Source: Aplectana chamaeleonis
Taxonomy: Eukaryota; Nematoda; Chromadorea; Rhabditida; Cosmocercidae
Assembly (NCBI GenBank): GCA_029168955.1
Contig: JAPDOI010001079.1
Span: 62,001-126,000 of the forward strand
Direction: 5' to 3'
DNA: 64,000 bases
Shown: positions 1 to 26,307 of the stretch, one piece after another
Layout: every line of letters starts with the position of its first letter
How positions within the stretch are numbered: position 1 is the stretch's first letter
Notes under the pieces: generated by a model
Seen by the model: only the letters and a program-made list of their open reading frames with translations
What the model was told of the DNA's origin: nothing
Database searches by the model: none
Made by a program: the position numbers and the translations under genes

Positions 1-517
1 ACATCATCCTCAAAGACAGATAGCTCATTTGATGTTTCTGTTCTATTCTTTTCGTCGCTATGCCCCTATTCCACTTCAGACATAACAAAATCAGAAAAAG
101 CAGAAGGCTTTGTCGTGATGGTGTGATTCGTTTAATAAATTTAACTCTCTAGTTCACTGGTCTCATAGAATACTTTTCAAGATGAAACAAATGAAAGGGG
201 TAGAGCGTCATGACCTACACTCGGCAAGGCTGGCAGTGCTACTTAAGTTCCTTATAGCGCTTTGGCGCAAACTCGGTGCACATAAACGGGATAGGGGCTC
301 TCTACACACTCAGAGAGGAGTTGTCTCGTGAAGTGCGGCTCTATGTCCACTCGGGACCACTTCGCTTGCTTTGAGTGGCGTGGCGTTTCGAACTGCAAAA
401 ACGGGAAAACTCCTCCCTCGGTGTGTGTAGAGTCCCTATCCCCACATAAACTATGACACCGCCGTAGTGGGCTACGTGATCGAGACTCATCGGCCGGCGG
501 TCGCGCCGCGTGCTCAC
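1..517. other. Non-coding left edge with a small inverted-repeat element
   Basis: No gene is supported here. Positions about 288-442 hold a MITE-like unit: GGGATAGGGGCTCTCTACAC near 288 is mirrored by GTGTAGAGTCCCTATCCCC near 425-443, and GAGAGGAGTT is mirrored by AACTCCTCCC closer in. Positions 510-517 (GTGCTCAC) are the left target-site duplication of the hAT-like element that follows. Confidence 0.5.
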
Positions 518-1269
518 TAGAGTGTTGCCCGAATATTCGTTTATTCGAATAAAATTCGAATATTCGAATATTCGAATAATTCGAATATTCGAATATTCAA
601 AGAAGTGGATTATTCGGGTTATTCGAATACTCGAATATTCAAAAAAGTAAAATATTCGTTTATTCGAATAATCGAATATTCAAAGAAGTGGAATATTCGG
701 TTTATTCGAATATTCGAATATTCAGCATGAATACTTTGAATATTCGACAAGGTCGCAAACCATATTGCACTGATTTTACATTTCAAACATCTTAGAGTAA
801 TGAATCGTAATTTCTACCAATTCTTCAGCAGCTCATAAATATATCGTTATAGTATACATTCCATCCGATCGTTTTCGGATGAAAACAAAAACAGCTTCCT
901 CTCTTCAACTTTAGTTTCATTTCCCAAAAAGAGAACCTTTTCCCATCAAAAGTCATTGTACCATTCGTATGATATGAATTTTGCGGCCAAATTACTGCTC
1001 AACGCTCAATGATTTTAGTTTATCCGAAATTATCCGATTATCCGATCCGAAATTTAAATTTGTGCCGTAATTTTGATTTGCTCGCAGACAAAACTTTTAT
1101 TTGAATTGCGAGTAGTGATATGGTGATATTTAAATTCTGATGCATTAGAAAATGTGCTTCTTGTAAGCAAATAATCCGAATAAGTGAAGGAAAGTCGCGA
1201 TAGAGATTTTTTCCGAAAAATTTCGGATGGAATGTATACGTTATAGCAAGTATGTACACTACTGTACAG

Positions 1270-2880
1270 TATCTGCCGCTGGGGCCCGGCTGCGCCGGCA
1301 TCTTGAGTTTAAGGCAAATAAACCGAAATTCGTTAGCACTATGTGAGATTGAGTACAGAAGTTCACACGCCTGCTTCTCGTTCCTAGAATCGTATTCCCT
1401 TGCAAAGTACTTTGCTTATCTGGGTCAAATTTAGGTTCGCAATCGCCTTCCGACACCCTTTGCGGGCGCGCGCTTTTGAGTCGGAAGAGTTTCCAGCGCC
1501 GCAGCTGCCGATCTGTTGACTCTAGGTGGGTTTTAGAGACTGGAAACTAAACAAAATTGAAAAAAACTGTATAAAAAAGCCATATCGAGTCGGCTTTGGA
1601 GCTGGAAACTCGATTGACTCGAGCGCGTGCGGCCGCAAAGCATGTCGAGACGCAAATGCGGACCGGAATTTGACCCAGATAAGCACAGTACAGCGGCTGC
1701 TGCTGGCGGCCGGCTGAGAGCAGGCCCATAAGCTGGTTTCGGCGATAACAATTAAAGAAATTACAAAGCATTCCAAACATGCAAACAGTGTTACCCTCCT
1801 TTTCTGTACAGTGACACACCAGCCCTTCTTTAATTTCATGAGGCCCTGAAGTGGTAGTTCATTTATATTCATTTCTGTCATGATAAGGACAACCGCTGTT
1901 TGAGATTTAGTAAGCGTCCCCATGACAAACCGACACCCTGCTACTGCTACTTCTATTGCCTAATGAAGCAGTGGTGCGTTTCAAGAAGGTTCCCGTGGCG
2001 AAACACGTCCATGGAAACATAGCCACTGCCGCGTGGAGGCAATTTACAGTTATAACTCGTAGCCAAGGGAAGCAAATTTGTTCATGAAACGGCTATTTTT
2101 CCTCCCAAAGCGTCGTGGGAACATTCTTGGAACGCACCCCAGAATGATGTTTGTGTTTCCTGGATGCAGATTCTGATTAACTCTCATTTCCATGATATAT
2201 AAACCCGATTTCGATAAGTTAGTGCGAATAAACAACTAAGCAGTTGAAATGAGTTTCTTAGGGGGAGGGGACGTGAGGAAGGAGGAGGCTCACGCTCTTT
2301 CATGAAAGCACAAAATGATTTTGGTATTCTGCGCTCACCCACTTCGGTTCCACACACTTTCCACGGCGTTCTGCGCACTCCGACTTGGGTCCCTCACATT
2401 TCATACGGCGCTCGGCCCACGTGGGTCCCGCACACTTTCAACGGCGTCCCGCGCGACTCCACTTGGGTCCCGCACAGCTTTTATGGTGCCCGGCACACTC
2501 CCACCTGGCTCCAACACACCTTCTGGGGCGTCCTGCGCACTCCCACTTGGGTGCCGCACATATTCTAGCGCTTCCGGCGCACTCTCGCTTGGGTCCCGCA
2601 CGCTTTCTATGGCGTCTGGCGCACTCCCACTAGGGTCTTGAACACTTTCTACGGCGTCCGGCGCGCGCCCACTTGGGTCCCTCACACTTTCTATGGCGTG
2701 TGGTGCACTCCCACTTAGGTCAGGCACACTATTTTCGCGACGCGTACTGCAGAAGCGGTTGTTCGCTAGTGCGAACCGGATTTTGCTCAGATAAGGACAG
2801 TAGGTTGCTCCAGAAAACGATTTACAGAGCACATACTTGGGCAAATTGATAGCCGCCAGCTGGTTTGATGTTTAAAAAAC
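1270..2880 (-). mobile_element. Minisatellite-bearing element, copy 1
   Basis: The sequence at 2050-2300, read on the minus strand, matches the flank on the far side of the minisatellites at 35880-36060 and 40745-40960 (shared words CATTTCAACTGCTTAG and GAGTTAATCAGAATCTGCAT). A GC-rich GCCGGC end occurs near 1270-1310. Copies 2 and 3 share the same order: tandem repeat, shared flank, GCCGGC-rich end. No coding capacity is evident, and the exact ends and superfamily are not resolved. Non-autonomous Helitrons can carry internal minisatellites, but no clear CTRR end was found. Confidence 0.5.
2316..2745. repeat. 42-bp minisatellite, about 10 degenerate units
   Basis: The tandem unit (read on the minus strand) contains GTGCGGGACCCAAGTGG and GACGCCGTAGAAAG, with a period near 42 bp. 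The same unit makes up the arrays at 33.8-35.9 kb and 40.1-40.7 kb. Because 42 is a multiple of three, long open frames cross the array on both strands; they are by-products of the repeat. Confidence 0.85.
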
Positions 2881-3932
2881 CTTATCGCGTCCGAGGTCAA
2901 GAGTACTAAAGCTTCTGTAGCCATTTTGTTTCAATTCTGAGTACACTTAGCAAACTCGAATTTTTTTTCACATCCACATTTCGAATGACAAAATTCAACT
3001 TCTTTTAAACTCGGACTTCCGAACATATTCAGGGTCTCAATTTTTGGTTTCCCGAGCTTTGTCGATTTTTTCTGAGGAGAATGATGTTCGAAAGGTCGAG
3101 TGGAGTCTGCACGAAACACACTTGTTAGACGATTAGCAGCACAAAGCTGCGTGTGAGGTCCGGATTTCTCAAACTCAACTAAAACGTCAATATACGGGGT
3201 GCTCCGGAAATGCTGACAGTAGCTCACTTCCATCAGCGCTCAGGCTAGGCTTCAGACATGTGGAGAATGCGTTGAACTTGGTACGCAAGTCGACCTCATT
3301 CCAAGCTCACTTCTTCAATTTCTTCCAAGCAGCAAAAAGATAGTTCACAGTATCCTTCAAAAATTCATAAGATACTGTGAACTGAATTATCGAGTTCTGG
3401 TACGCCTAGCTAAGCGGTCATTGATTAGCGGCGACGAGATCAGGGAAGTTGATCTCAGGCCTGGAAAATTCATGACTTGTCCATAGGGAAATCGTTTCTT
3501 TGAAAATTCATCGAAAGAACCGGAGATTTCGGGTCAAGAGTGGGTAATTGATGCTGTTGACTTCTACCCCGACGGGTCGATACGAGATATGGCAAAATCG
3601 ATCACCCACCCTCGTCATCAAGAATTCTGTAACGAAAAACGACGTCTTCTACGGGTTTGAATGCTGGATAGAATGGGATAGTACTCAATAGCGTGTTGCC
3701 CGAAAATTCGTTTATTCGAATATATTCGAAAAATATTCGAATATTCGAATAATTCGAAGATTCGAATATTCAAAGAAGTGGATTATTCGGTTTATTCGAA
3801 TAATCGAATATTCAAACAAGTGGATTATTCGTTTATTCGAATAATCGAATATTCAAGGAAGTGGATTATTCGAATTATTCGTTTATTCGAATATTCAAGA
3901 AAAATTATTCGTTCCAACACTCTAGTGCTCAC

Positions 3933-5247
3933 TTCTACTAGATGGCTTGCGATATTAGAAATAACCTTTCTCTGAAGCTTTTTCCGACAATTCCTCGTAT
4001 TCGTTGACCTCGCATTATCTATCCTATCGCTGGCTATCTAGCACGAGTGAGCACGCGCCGTGACCGCACGCAGCCATTGAGGCTCCATCGGGTAGCCCGC
4101 TGCTACGGTGTCAGAGCTGATGGACATAAGTTATACCATATATGCACTGCGATTGCAAGAACACGCAACAAGGAACCCAGAGAATCAGTGCGATTCGTGC
4201 CGACTGTATGTAGATTTTTCGTGCCGACTCGTAATAATTTTAGCCTGATGAATGGACGGGGCTGAGACGGTAGATCACCCCGCAAGAACCGAAACCCCAT
4301 TCTCCAGTGAGGCCGCCAACCCCGCTTGGCCAGCCGCCTGGTTCATGCGTCAGACTAAATCGAAAACGGCAACCATACATGGCTACCGCACTCTACCAAC
4401 GTTACTAGTATGTTGGTTCGGCTTTAAATGTTTCCGCAGAGTACATGGATTGACATAATTCGAGTTTGACTCAAAAATTGGGTTTTCGGGTCGTGAGCTA
4501 ACGAATGGTGAAGAAACAGCTAAGAAAAGCGCTCAGAATAAGCTAAAATAGCGGTTTCTAACGTCCAGGGCGTAGACTAGGTTACGCTACCTGCTAGTTT
4601 CCGCAAGCACGCGCTAATGGCAAAATCTGCGCGAATTTTTTAGGCAGGACGTGGCGAAGTTTTTCGGCACCCACCAGCTCGTCAGAATGGGGCGGAGCGG
4701 GATAAGGGCAGGCGTACTGGGGTAATGGAATCTTCACTTCGCCAACGTTTTTTATCGATTTCTGGCCCGTTTTCGATGCGTTTTTCGGTCCTATCCCTTC
4801 CAGAATTTGCCACCGTTGTGTTTCTCATTGAAAACTCAAAGAACGAGATCTATCGCGAGCACTGCCTTCAAGACATAAATATCATAGATACGTGGGAGTT
4901 TTCATCGTTTACGTAAAATATGGAGTACTCGTTCATCTGAGATGCCTATGGTATTAGCAATTTCACTCTTAGTCAAACTTGGATCTTTACTAACAATATA
5001 AAGTACTTGCTCAATGATTTCTGGTGTTGTTTTCATCGTCCACTACGTGGTTCATCTTCAACGCTTCTGCGACCACGTCAAAATTCATTTTTGAATGAAT
5101 TTCTGTTGCAACTGTTCATAGTGAGTTCTCCAGCAGGTTTCGAAACTGCAAGAGCAAAGGAAAGTATCAAATACTTTATGTCAATCTGGCGAAATCTTAC
5201 AGACAAGGAACATCTCAAAACCGTTTTCAAATATTAACAAATAAAAC
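3933..5247. other. Intergenic stretch with a 120-bp MITE and a TTAA-element remnant
   Basis: Positions about 4238-4360 form a short element bounded by TTTAGCCTGATGAATGGACG and TCAGACTAAAT. Related copies lie at 13198-13306 (inverted) and 41570-41697, with partial copies near 16880 and 19170. Positions about 4725-4880 resemble the end of a TTAA element (…GCGAGCACTGCCTTCAA). The rest shows nothing recognisable. This is the region immediately downstream of the CCDC102 homologue's stop codon. Confidence 0.45.
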
Positions 5248-19979
<14,732 letters not shown>

Positions 19980-20370
19980 CTGACTTTATTCCGCTAATCC
20001 TTGTTCTGGAAGAATGGAATATAATATATGAAAAGTGAACCATGAGGGATTCAACCCAGGGGTTCTGACGATTCCCTTGAGATTCTGCAAAGGATAGACA
20101 ACTTTAAAATCAAAATACCGCTCGTATCATTGAAGACAATGTTCCCAATGAATATCATTTTCGAGTTCGACTCACAAATGGGATTGTTTGGTGGTGAGCT
20201 ATCGAACAGTGCCGCCCTTTTTATCGAATTTTTGACCCGTTTTTGCTGCTTCCTCCACCACTTTACCTCCAGCAATCGCTAGCGTAGTGTTTCACAATGA
20301 AAACTCGAAAACGAGATTAATCGTGAACACCGCCTTCTGTTCAAAATGTGAGCGGAGACGTGCTTTTGAG
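19980..20370. other. Degenerate TTAA-element sequence between gene and LINE
   Basis: The stretch 20160-20345 resembles the end of the element remnant at 4725-4880 (…GAAAACTCGAAAACGAGAT, …GTGAACACCGCCTT). No exon carrying a start codon for the CCDC102-like gene was found here. Confidence 0.4.
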
Positions 20371-20427
20371 CCCATAGCGTTCATTTTGACTTACTTCACT
20401 TAATCGGTTGGCTTTCGCCTGACGCGG

Positions 20428-23400
20428 TCATTGCGCATCTTCACCGAGGTGCGCCGACCTAGTAGTCAGCCGTGTCCATTTTTCACGGTCTTCAGCCACA
20501 ATTTGAACACATTCCATCCAGCTGTCACTATTCCATTTCCTGCGAAACGAAACATCGCGCCTCAACTGTCTTTCGATGCCGAGTGACTTTAAATCCTCTT
20601 TAACCACATCCGTCCAGAACTTTCGCCTACGCCCTGGTGGCCGTTTCCAGACAGGATTTGGAAGCATTCTTAAAGGCATCGTATGCTCAGAAACCGTATA
20701 TTATTTTTTCATGTTTTTGTGTAGCTTGGCATCTCTAGTGAACAAAAATGACGAAGGCGCCCATGAAAAACCTTTATTTGTAAAGAAAATTCATTCGGAA
20801 CACATTGTAAATACGAGTTTAAATTTCGCGCCAAAATCGTTTTTGTGATTTTTCTGAATTTGGGGGCCTCGTCACTGTTATATTCGAAGTTTTTCTGCAT
20901 GTGGAGTTTGTGCAGCAGCTGTGTTTCATGTTGTTTGACGGTCGCATCAACATTCTATGAAAAAGTGCTAGATGACCGGTGAGAACTGGTGGCGGACCCT
21001 CATCTTTAACCTCTTCAGCCGCATTACTCTACTTTTTGGCGCACTGAAGCTCACCGGTGTGATGTACCGGGCTCATTCATGAAATTTGAACTGAAAAATG
21101 GAAATTGGTTTTTAGCGCGAACGATGCCTTTGAAGCGTATTGTACGAGACGATCCGGCGTTCTTCTTAGTATATGCCCGAGCAGTCGAAGTCGACTTTCC
21201 ATTGCTGCTTGAGATGGCGTTGGGAGATGCTGGCAACTCCCTCGTGTCAAGCGTTGATGAGCTGCGCCGATTTCCTTGTAAAGATCTTCGTTATAGCATA
21301 CACGCGGTCAGAAATATCCAAGAAAACGCCTGAAAAGCTTCCTCTCCGTGCAATCCAACCTTTCCATCTGCGTCTTCGGTGCTGCCCACGTCTCCGATCC
21401 GTACATCATGATAGGGCGAATAGCGGATAGGTAGACGCGCAACTTGACTTCGTTCGCGATGGGGGTAGACCACAAACACTTGGTTAGAGTTTTGAATGCA
21501 GACGTAGCATTCGCACATCGTTGTCGAATATCCGCTGCAAAACTACCATCGTTCTTCAGCAAACAGCCCAAACGACAGAAATCGTCCACCAGTTAGATAC
21601 GTTGTCCGTCCACACAAACTCCCGTTTAAGGCCTCTGAGAGACCCACATCTGCTTGCATTTGTCGGGACGAAAACGAAGTTGATAGGCTGCGGCATACTC
21701 CGAAACGAGGTTCACAACCCTTTGCAGTTTTGCGTTGTTTTCAGCGAATAACACAATGTCGTCGGCGTACTCCGGGTCGACAAGGGAGCGTCCTGATGGT
21801 GTTAGGATCACATCCGCAGGAAACTGTTCTGCAACTCTACGCATGATTTTATCGACGGCAAAGTTGAAAAGAAAAGGTCCTGCAACGGCTCCTTGCCTTC
21901 TGTTTTCGCCTCGAAAGCTGACGTAAATCCGACAGGTGTACGAACTGCTGCTGTTGTTCCTCTGTTCATGTCCTCGATTAACCGAACATACTTTTCCGGG
22001 ACTCCGCAGAGCATTGAGCAATCGAGCACGATGAGGAGAGTCGAACGCGGCTTCAAAGTTCAAAAAAGCAAGCTGTAATGGCTTCAAATACCGCTGCCAC
22101 GATTTAATTACTCTTCTCACTAGGAACACTTGGTCGATGGTTGATCTTCCAGGTCGAAAACCGGCTTGCTCATCTCTGGTCGTTCCTTCACGATGTTTGA
22201 TAAGTCGCTCGAGAATGATACGTTCTAAAACCTTGTACATGACACGAAGTAGAGAGATTCCTCTGTAGTTCTTAGGATCCGTGACAGATAGCTTCTTGTG
22301 AAGAGGTACGATGATCGCATGTCTCCACGAATCGGGTATCCTTTCGCTCATCCATATGGCACGGATGGTGTTGGTCATTTCACGAATCATAGACGGAGGA
22401 AGAGCTTTCAGCGTTTCAGCAGTGATGATGTCATCTCCACCTGCCTTTCCATTCTTCATTTTCCGGACACAATCCAAAACTTCAGACTCAGTCGGCGGTT
22501 CCTCACTGACACCGTAATGTGCTCTCTAAACATGCGGAAGCTCTGGTACTGACGGCGCTGGACGATTGAGTAATGAACTGAAGTATTCCTTCTGCATTCT
22601 TCATCTCCTAGACTTGTCATGTCAATCATCTGGAGAGGCTGAGCCCCTCGCTTCCTCTTATAAATCCTCGCAGTGAAGTTCAACAGAACTGGACGGTGAT
22701 CCGAATCGAATGCGACATCCCACACAGCTCTAGATCTTCGAATGTCCGATACTGGAATATTCCTCGTCAGGACATAGTCAAGCTGTAGTTTCAAAGTTGT
22801 CATCTTCCGCTTCCACTGCTCTTCTGGAGATAGCTGGGTTGGTCCCTGCCACGTAAGCTGATGGCGGCGATGATTCCTCTTGAATGTTGATGCAATAATC
22901 AGACCACTGCGCTCACAAAAGTAGACAAGGCGGTAGCCATTGTCCGATGTTTGCTCCACTGGGTAGAACCATTTACCGAGTACTTCGAATTCCTGATCAA
23001 GTCCCATCTTCGCATTTGCGTCAATCCCCACTACAACAGCATGTTGATAAAGCATCCTGGCCAGCAGCGTATTGATTTCCTCATAGAACGCATCCTTCGA
23101 ATTGTCCGGCGGTTTCAGTGGGCGCATGAGCACTCACTATCCACAGATTGAATCCTCAGTCGTACGAATGCGTTCCGGCACGAAGTTGAGCCAAACTCCT
23201 TGACCATATCATTGAAACCCTTCCTTACAGCTATTGCACAGCCTCCCACTCTCATTACGTCGGCGTTACCGCAGTAGATGGTGTACTCTCCGACCTTGAT
23301 GACGGGTCTATCCTTGAGGCGGGTTTCCTGCAAAGCAGCAAACGGTGCATGGAAATAGCTCAGAAGTCTGGATAGCGCAGTTTTTTGGATATCACTCGAC

Positions 23401-23663
23401 AGCGATCGACAGTTCAGGGTGGCGAAACTGTGGCTTGTGGCCAAAGACTCCATGAACTCCTTAGGTACGGATCCTAAGGTGTTATGGACCAGAGGCCTTA
23501 GTGTGTCGGACGGCGACACCTTTATGCAATGTATGGAATACTTTCGAGTTATAGTTGTGCACGCTATATCGCTCGAACGTTCCCTGTGTACACTCAAACG
23601 TCTGCTGGGTTCAGTAGAAGCAGGGGCACAAACGAGCAGGTACCAACAGACTTGTATACACAC
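20428..23663 (-). pseudogene. RTE endonuclease/reverse transcriptase, broken
   Basis: The endonuclease part (about 23530 down to 22680) shows LNCRSL, LQETR, GIDANAKMG, DYVLTRN and SDHRPV, the usual metal-binding and catalytic stations of the exonuclease-endonuclease-phosphatase fold. The reverse transcriptase part shows NGKAGGDD, PKNYRGISL, EQAGFRPGRST and YADDIVLF (YADDI at 21755-21769), followed by a C-terminal domain ending in WTRLTTRSAHLGEDAQ at 20428. Frameshifts separate at least five open segments: 23115-23663, 22456-23133, 21626-22477, 21308-21589 and 20428-20679. A 5-bp deletion relative to copy 2 is visible near 21900. It cannot make a functional protein. Confidence 0.9.
20674..21129. 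mobile_element. TTAA element, family A1, 456 bp, inserted in the LINE
   Basis: It starts AGGCATCGTATGC after TTAA (20670-20673) and ends GCGAACGATGCCT before TTGA (21130-21133). LINE copy 2 keeps the uninterrupted target at 61311-61335 (GGAAGCATTTTTAAAGCG), so the boundaries and the TTAA duplication are read directly, with one later A-to-G change. It has no coding capacity. TTAA duplication is typical of piggyBac-type transposases, so a piggyBac-mobilised MITE is the likely class. Confidence 0.92.
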
Positions 23664-23679
23664 ACCCCATAGCGTTCAT

Positions 23680-25254
23680 ATTAGATAATTTACTTCTTAC
23701 TCATGAACCGAAAAATTACTGGGATCCTCGTAAGATGGGTTTAAAAGGGACGTTGGAGGCATGAGGGTCCGTCTGCTGAAGTGAAAAGAGAGGCTAGTGA
23801 GAATATCAACGGTAGAGCTTATTGAGAAAAACTAGTGTGGCATAAAAACGAACAAGGAAACATCGGCTTTTCGAGACTATTTACCATGGCTCGGAAGAGA
23901 GAAATCTTCTGTCTCAAAGTGAAATTTATTTCCACTCATGGCGTGCGTCTGCGCGGTTACGCTGCGTCTCCTTCTCGCTGTCTCTACCATCGCTCCGCAC
24001 AAGCGCGAGAAGGAACAGAGTAAATTTGGCTTCAAACCAGTGGATATAGTACCGCTAGAAGGATACGGCCAGATAGCGCTTGAGGACGTGTTTCCGCGTC
24101 TTTCTCGTTCATGCTCAATAACTCGCTTCAGATTCAACTTTATGCGAAACGATGGTGATATTCATGACTCTAGCGGACTATACCATCGTGTAGCCATCAA
24201 CGGCAGAATCATGAACATCATCCCAGTTTCGCTCAAAGCTGAGTTTTAAGCGAGTGAAAAAGACGTGGAAACGCGTCGTCGCGCGCTTACTGTCCAAATC
24301 CAATGAGCGGTTCTGTAGCTCGCTGTCACACTATTTACTTACTCTATAAAGTCAGTGCGAAAACAGTATGGTTTTACTGATCCTAGTAGTTTGACTACTC
24401 AGGCTCTCTTTTTGTTATCAGTAAGATTTGATTTTCAAACGATGTCGGGGCGATTTTCCGAGTGGATTTTTTTCTGAAAAAGTTGTTGATCTTTTCTTTA
24501 TGACCGGTAGTTATGTTGACCTTAGAACCATAGTAAGGCGAAGTAGCGATGAAATCATAAACCGCAACGCTGAAAGTCTCCTATTCAAACAGCATGAAGC
24601 AAAGGTATCAGAGCACCCCTACGTAAAGTCTGTCCGGATGAGACTGTCCGCCCGCACGGTCGGCGTACGTGTCGAGCCACCGGCGCATAAGCATTTTTTC
24701 GGATGGAAATTCCTACGGCTTCAGACAGCTGACTGGACTTCACTATTCGTCTAATATTCCTGATATTGGATTCAGGAGTCCAAAAATGCCTTTGCGACAG
24801 CCGCTTGATACGCAAGCTAACCGCGTGGGCGGACAGTCTCATCCGAACAGACTTTAGAATGCATTCATTGTGCAAGCCTCTCTGCATTTCGAACTAAAAT
24901 TTACCGAATCGAAACATGTTGCTCAGCAGAACATCAGGAGTTCACCATGTCTCGGAATCGGTGCATTTTTTTCCGTTTTTAAAAAGTCATTATTATTTAT
25001 TATTACACACCGCTAGCGATGTGTGTACTAACTTGACAGAGGAAACAAAAAGTTACCAATTCAGCTCGGAAGAAGTCATCAACAAAAAATTGGTCTAAAA
25101 GTGAAATGAAAAAAACTTTGATTTGATCATTTTTTCGATATTCACTTATTATATTTTATTTTTGCTTTTTGATTATTGTTATATGGATTGTTTCGCCCCT
25201 TTGTTCAGAGAGACCCATGAGCTATTCGGTGAAGAGGGCAACTAATACTAAAAT
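23680..25254. other. Intergenic region with two MITEs
   Basis: Positions 24624-24856 form a MITE with long inverted ends (TAAAGTCTGTCCGGATGAGA and its inverse TCTCATCCGAACAGACTTTA) and TA at both edges. Positions about 23915-24085 belong to the family also seen at 51612-51770 and 53636-53793 (CGCTGTCTCTACCATCGCTC, CGCTCCGCAC). No gene is supported. Confidence 0.6.
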
Positions 25255-25256
25255 TA

Positions 25257-26307
25257 CCAGGTTTTCACGAGCGAATGTTAAAAGTGTATAATGATTGTTC
25301 ACCTACAATTAGAACAGTAGTAATATGGGTTGCTGAATTTAAACGTGGTTGTACAAGCCTTGAAGACGATCCACGTGAAGGACGTTCAGATAGCGCATCA
25401 AGACTAGAAATCATAGCCAAAATACAGGATATGGTTTTGGAAGATCGTCGATTGACTGAGAGAGAATCAGTAGAGGCTCTACACATCTCATTAGGCAGTA
25501 CGAGCCATATTTCAAGTTAAATTTTGGGTTTTAGAAAGTTGTGTGTACAATGGTTGCCGCATTCGCTAACTATGGAACAAAAACACATTCGAATGCGACT
25601 TTCTCAGCAACATTTTGAGCGTTTCAAAAAGGATAAAGTGAATTTTGTGCGTCGAATCATCACTTTGGATGAGACTTGAGTCTATCACCATGATCCTGAA
25701 TCAAAACAAGAGGCTAAAGAGTGGTGTGAACCTGGTTGTTCGGCTTCGAAACGAGTTCGTGTCCAGAAATCGGCCAAGTAGGTTATGGCATCAGTTTTTT
25801 GGGATGCGAATTTAATTTTGTTCGTGAATTACTTGCAAAATGGTAAAACAATTAATTCTGAATGATACTGCAACCTTTTAGACCAGTTGAAGGAAAAATT
25901 CGTGAAAATAGACCCCTGTTCGCAGAAGAAAAAATCCTTTTTCATCAGGACAATGCACCGTGTCACAAGAGCATTTTGGCAATGGATAAAATTTATGAAT
26001 TGAAGCTCAAATTGTTGGAACATCCACCTTATTCACCTCATGTGGCCCCAGCGACTTACATTTGTTTCCAGAGCTGAACAAATTTATGCGTGCCAATCGT
26101 TTTTCATCAAATGAATGGGTCATAACGGCAGTTGAAGCGTATTTTTCAGACCTTCCGAATTCTCACTTCAGGGATGGGATCCACAAATTGGAATAGCGTT
26201 GGAGCAAGTGTATTATATTCAGGGAGATTATGCTGAATAATAAAGTGTATTTTGACCATAAAATTGCGTTTTTCGTATCGAACGAGAAAACTTATTGAAC
26301 AACCTGG
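25257..26307 (+). mobile_element. mariner element, deleted at its 5' end
   Basis: The right end CTTATTGAACAACCTGG is followed by TA. The left end CCAGGTT is preceded by TA and then breaks off after seven bases into transposase sequence, so the left terminal repeat and the start of the gene have been lost. The length is 1.05 kb. Confidence 0.82.
25262..26241 (+). pseudogene. mariner transposase, decayed
   Basis: The helix-turn-helix end (WVAEFKRG, SLEDDPREGRS) and the following IIAKIQDMVLEDRRLTE block are readable at 25275-25520. The catalytic region reads FHQDNAPCHKS at about 25940 and LLEHPPYSPHVAP at about 26020, where families of this type have an Asp in the place of His, so the last catalytic acid appears lost. 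The C-terminal end (YFSDLPNSHFRDGIHKLE, RGDY) is at 26110-26241 in another frame. Several stops and frameshifts occur and the first third of the DNA-binding region is missing. Confidence 0.85.

Larger units (their letters stand above)
518..3924. mobile_element. hAT-like non-autonomous element, 3.4 kb, with ATTCGAAT subterminal repeats
   Basis: The left end TAGAGTGTTGCCCGAATA is mirrored at the right end (TTCGTTCCAACACTCTA), and both ends are flanked by an exact 8-bp direct repeat GTGCTCAC (510-517 and 3925-3932). An 8-bp duplication is the hallmark of hAT transposition. Both subterminal zones (530-730 and 3700-3905) are packed with the word ATTCGAAT/GAATATTCG. No transposase is present. The interior carries a second element with a minisatellite (about 1270-2880). 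A further copy of the left terminus (TAGCGTGTTGCCCGAA) starts near 3688, so part of this span may be a composite of nested copies. Confidence 0.7.
20385..23665 (-). mobile_element. RTE-type non-LTR retrotransposon, copy 1 (dead)
   Basis: The insertion is bounded by an exact 14-bp target-site duplication CCCATAGCGTTCAT (20371-20384 and 23666-23679). The 3' end, on the minus strand, is the low-coordinate side. It encodes an apurinic-type endonuclease and a reverse transcriptase in the RTE order. It is interrupted by a 456-bp TTAA element (20674-21129) and lacks 426 bp present in copy 2. It lies upstream of the detected exons of the CCDC102-like gene and may separate them from the missing first exon. 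Confidence 0.92.
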
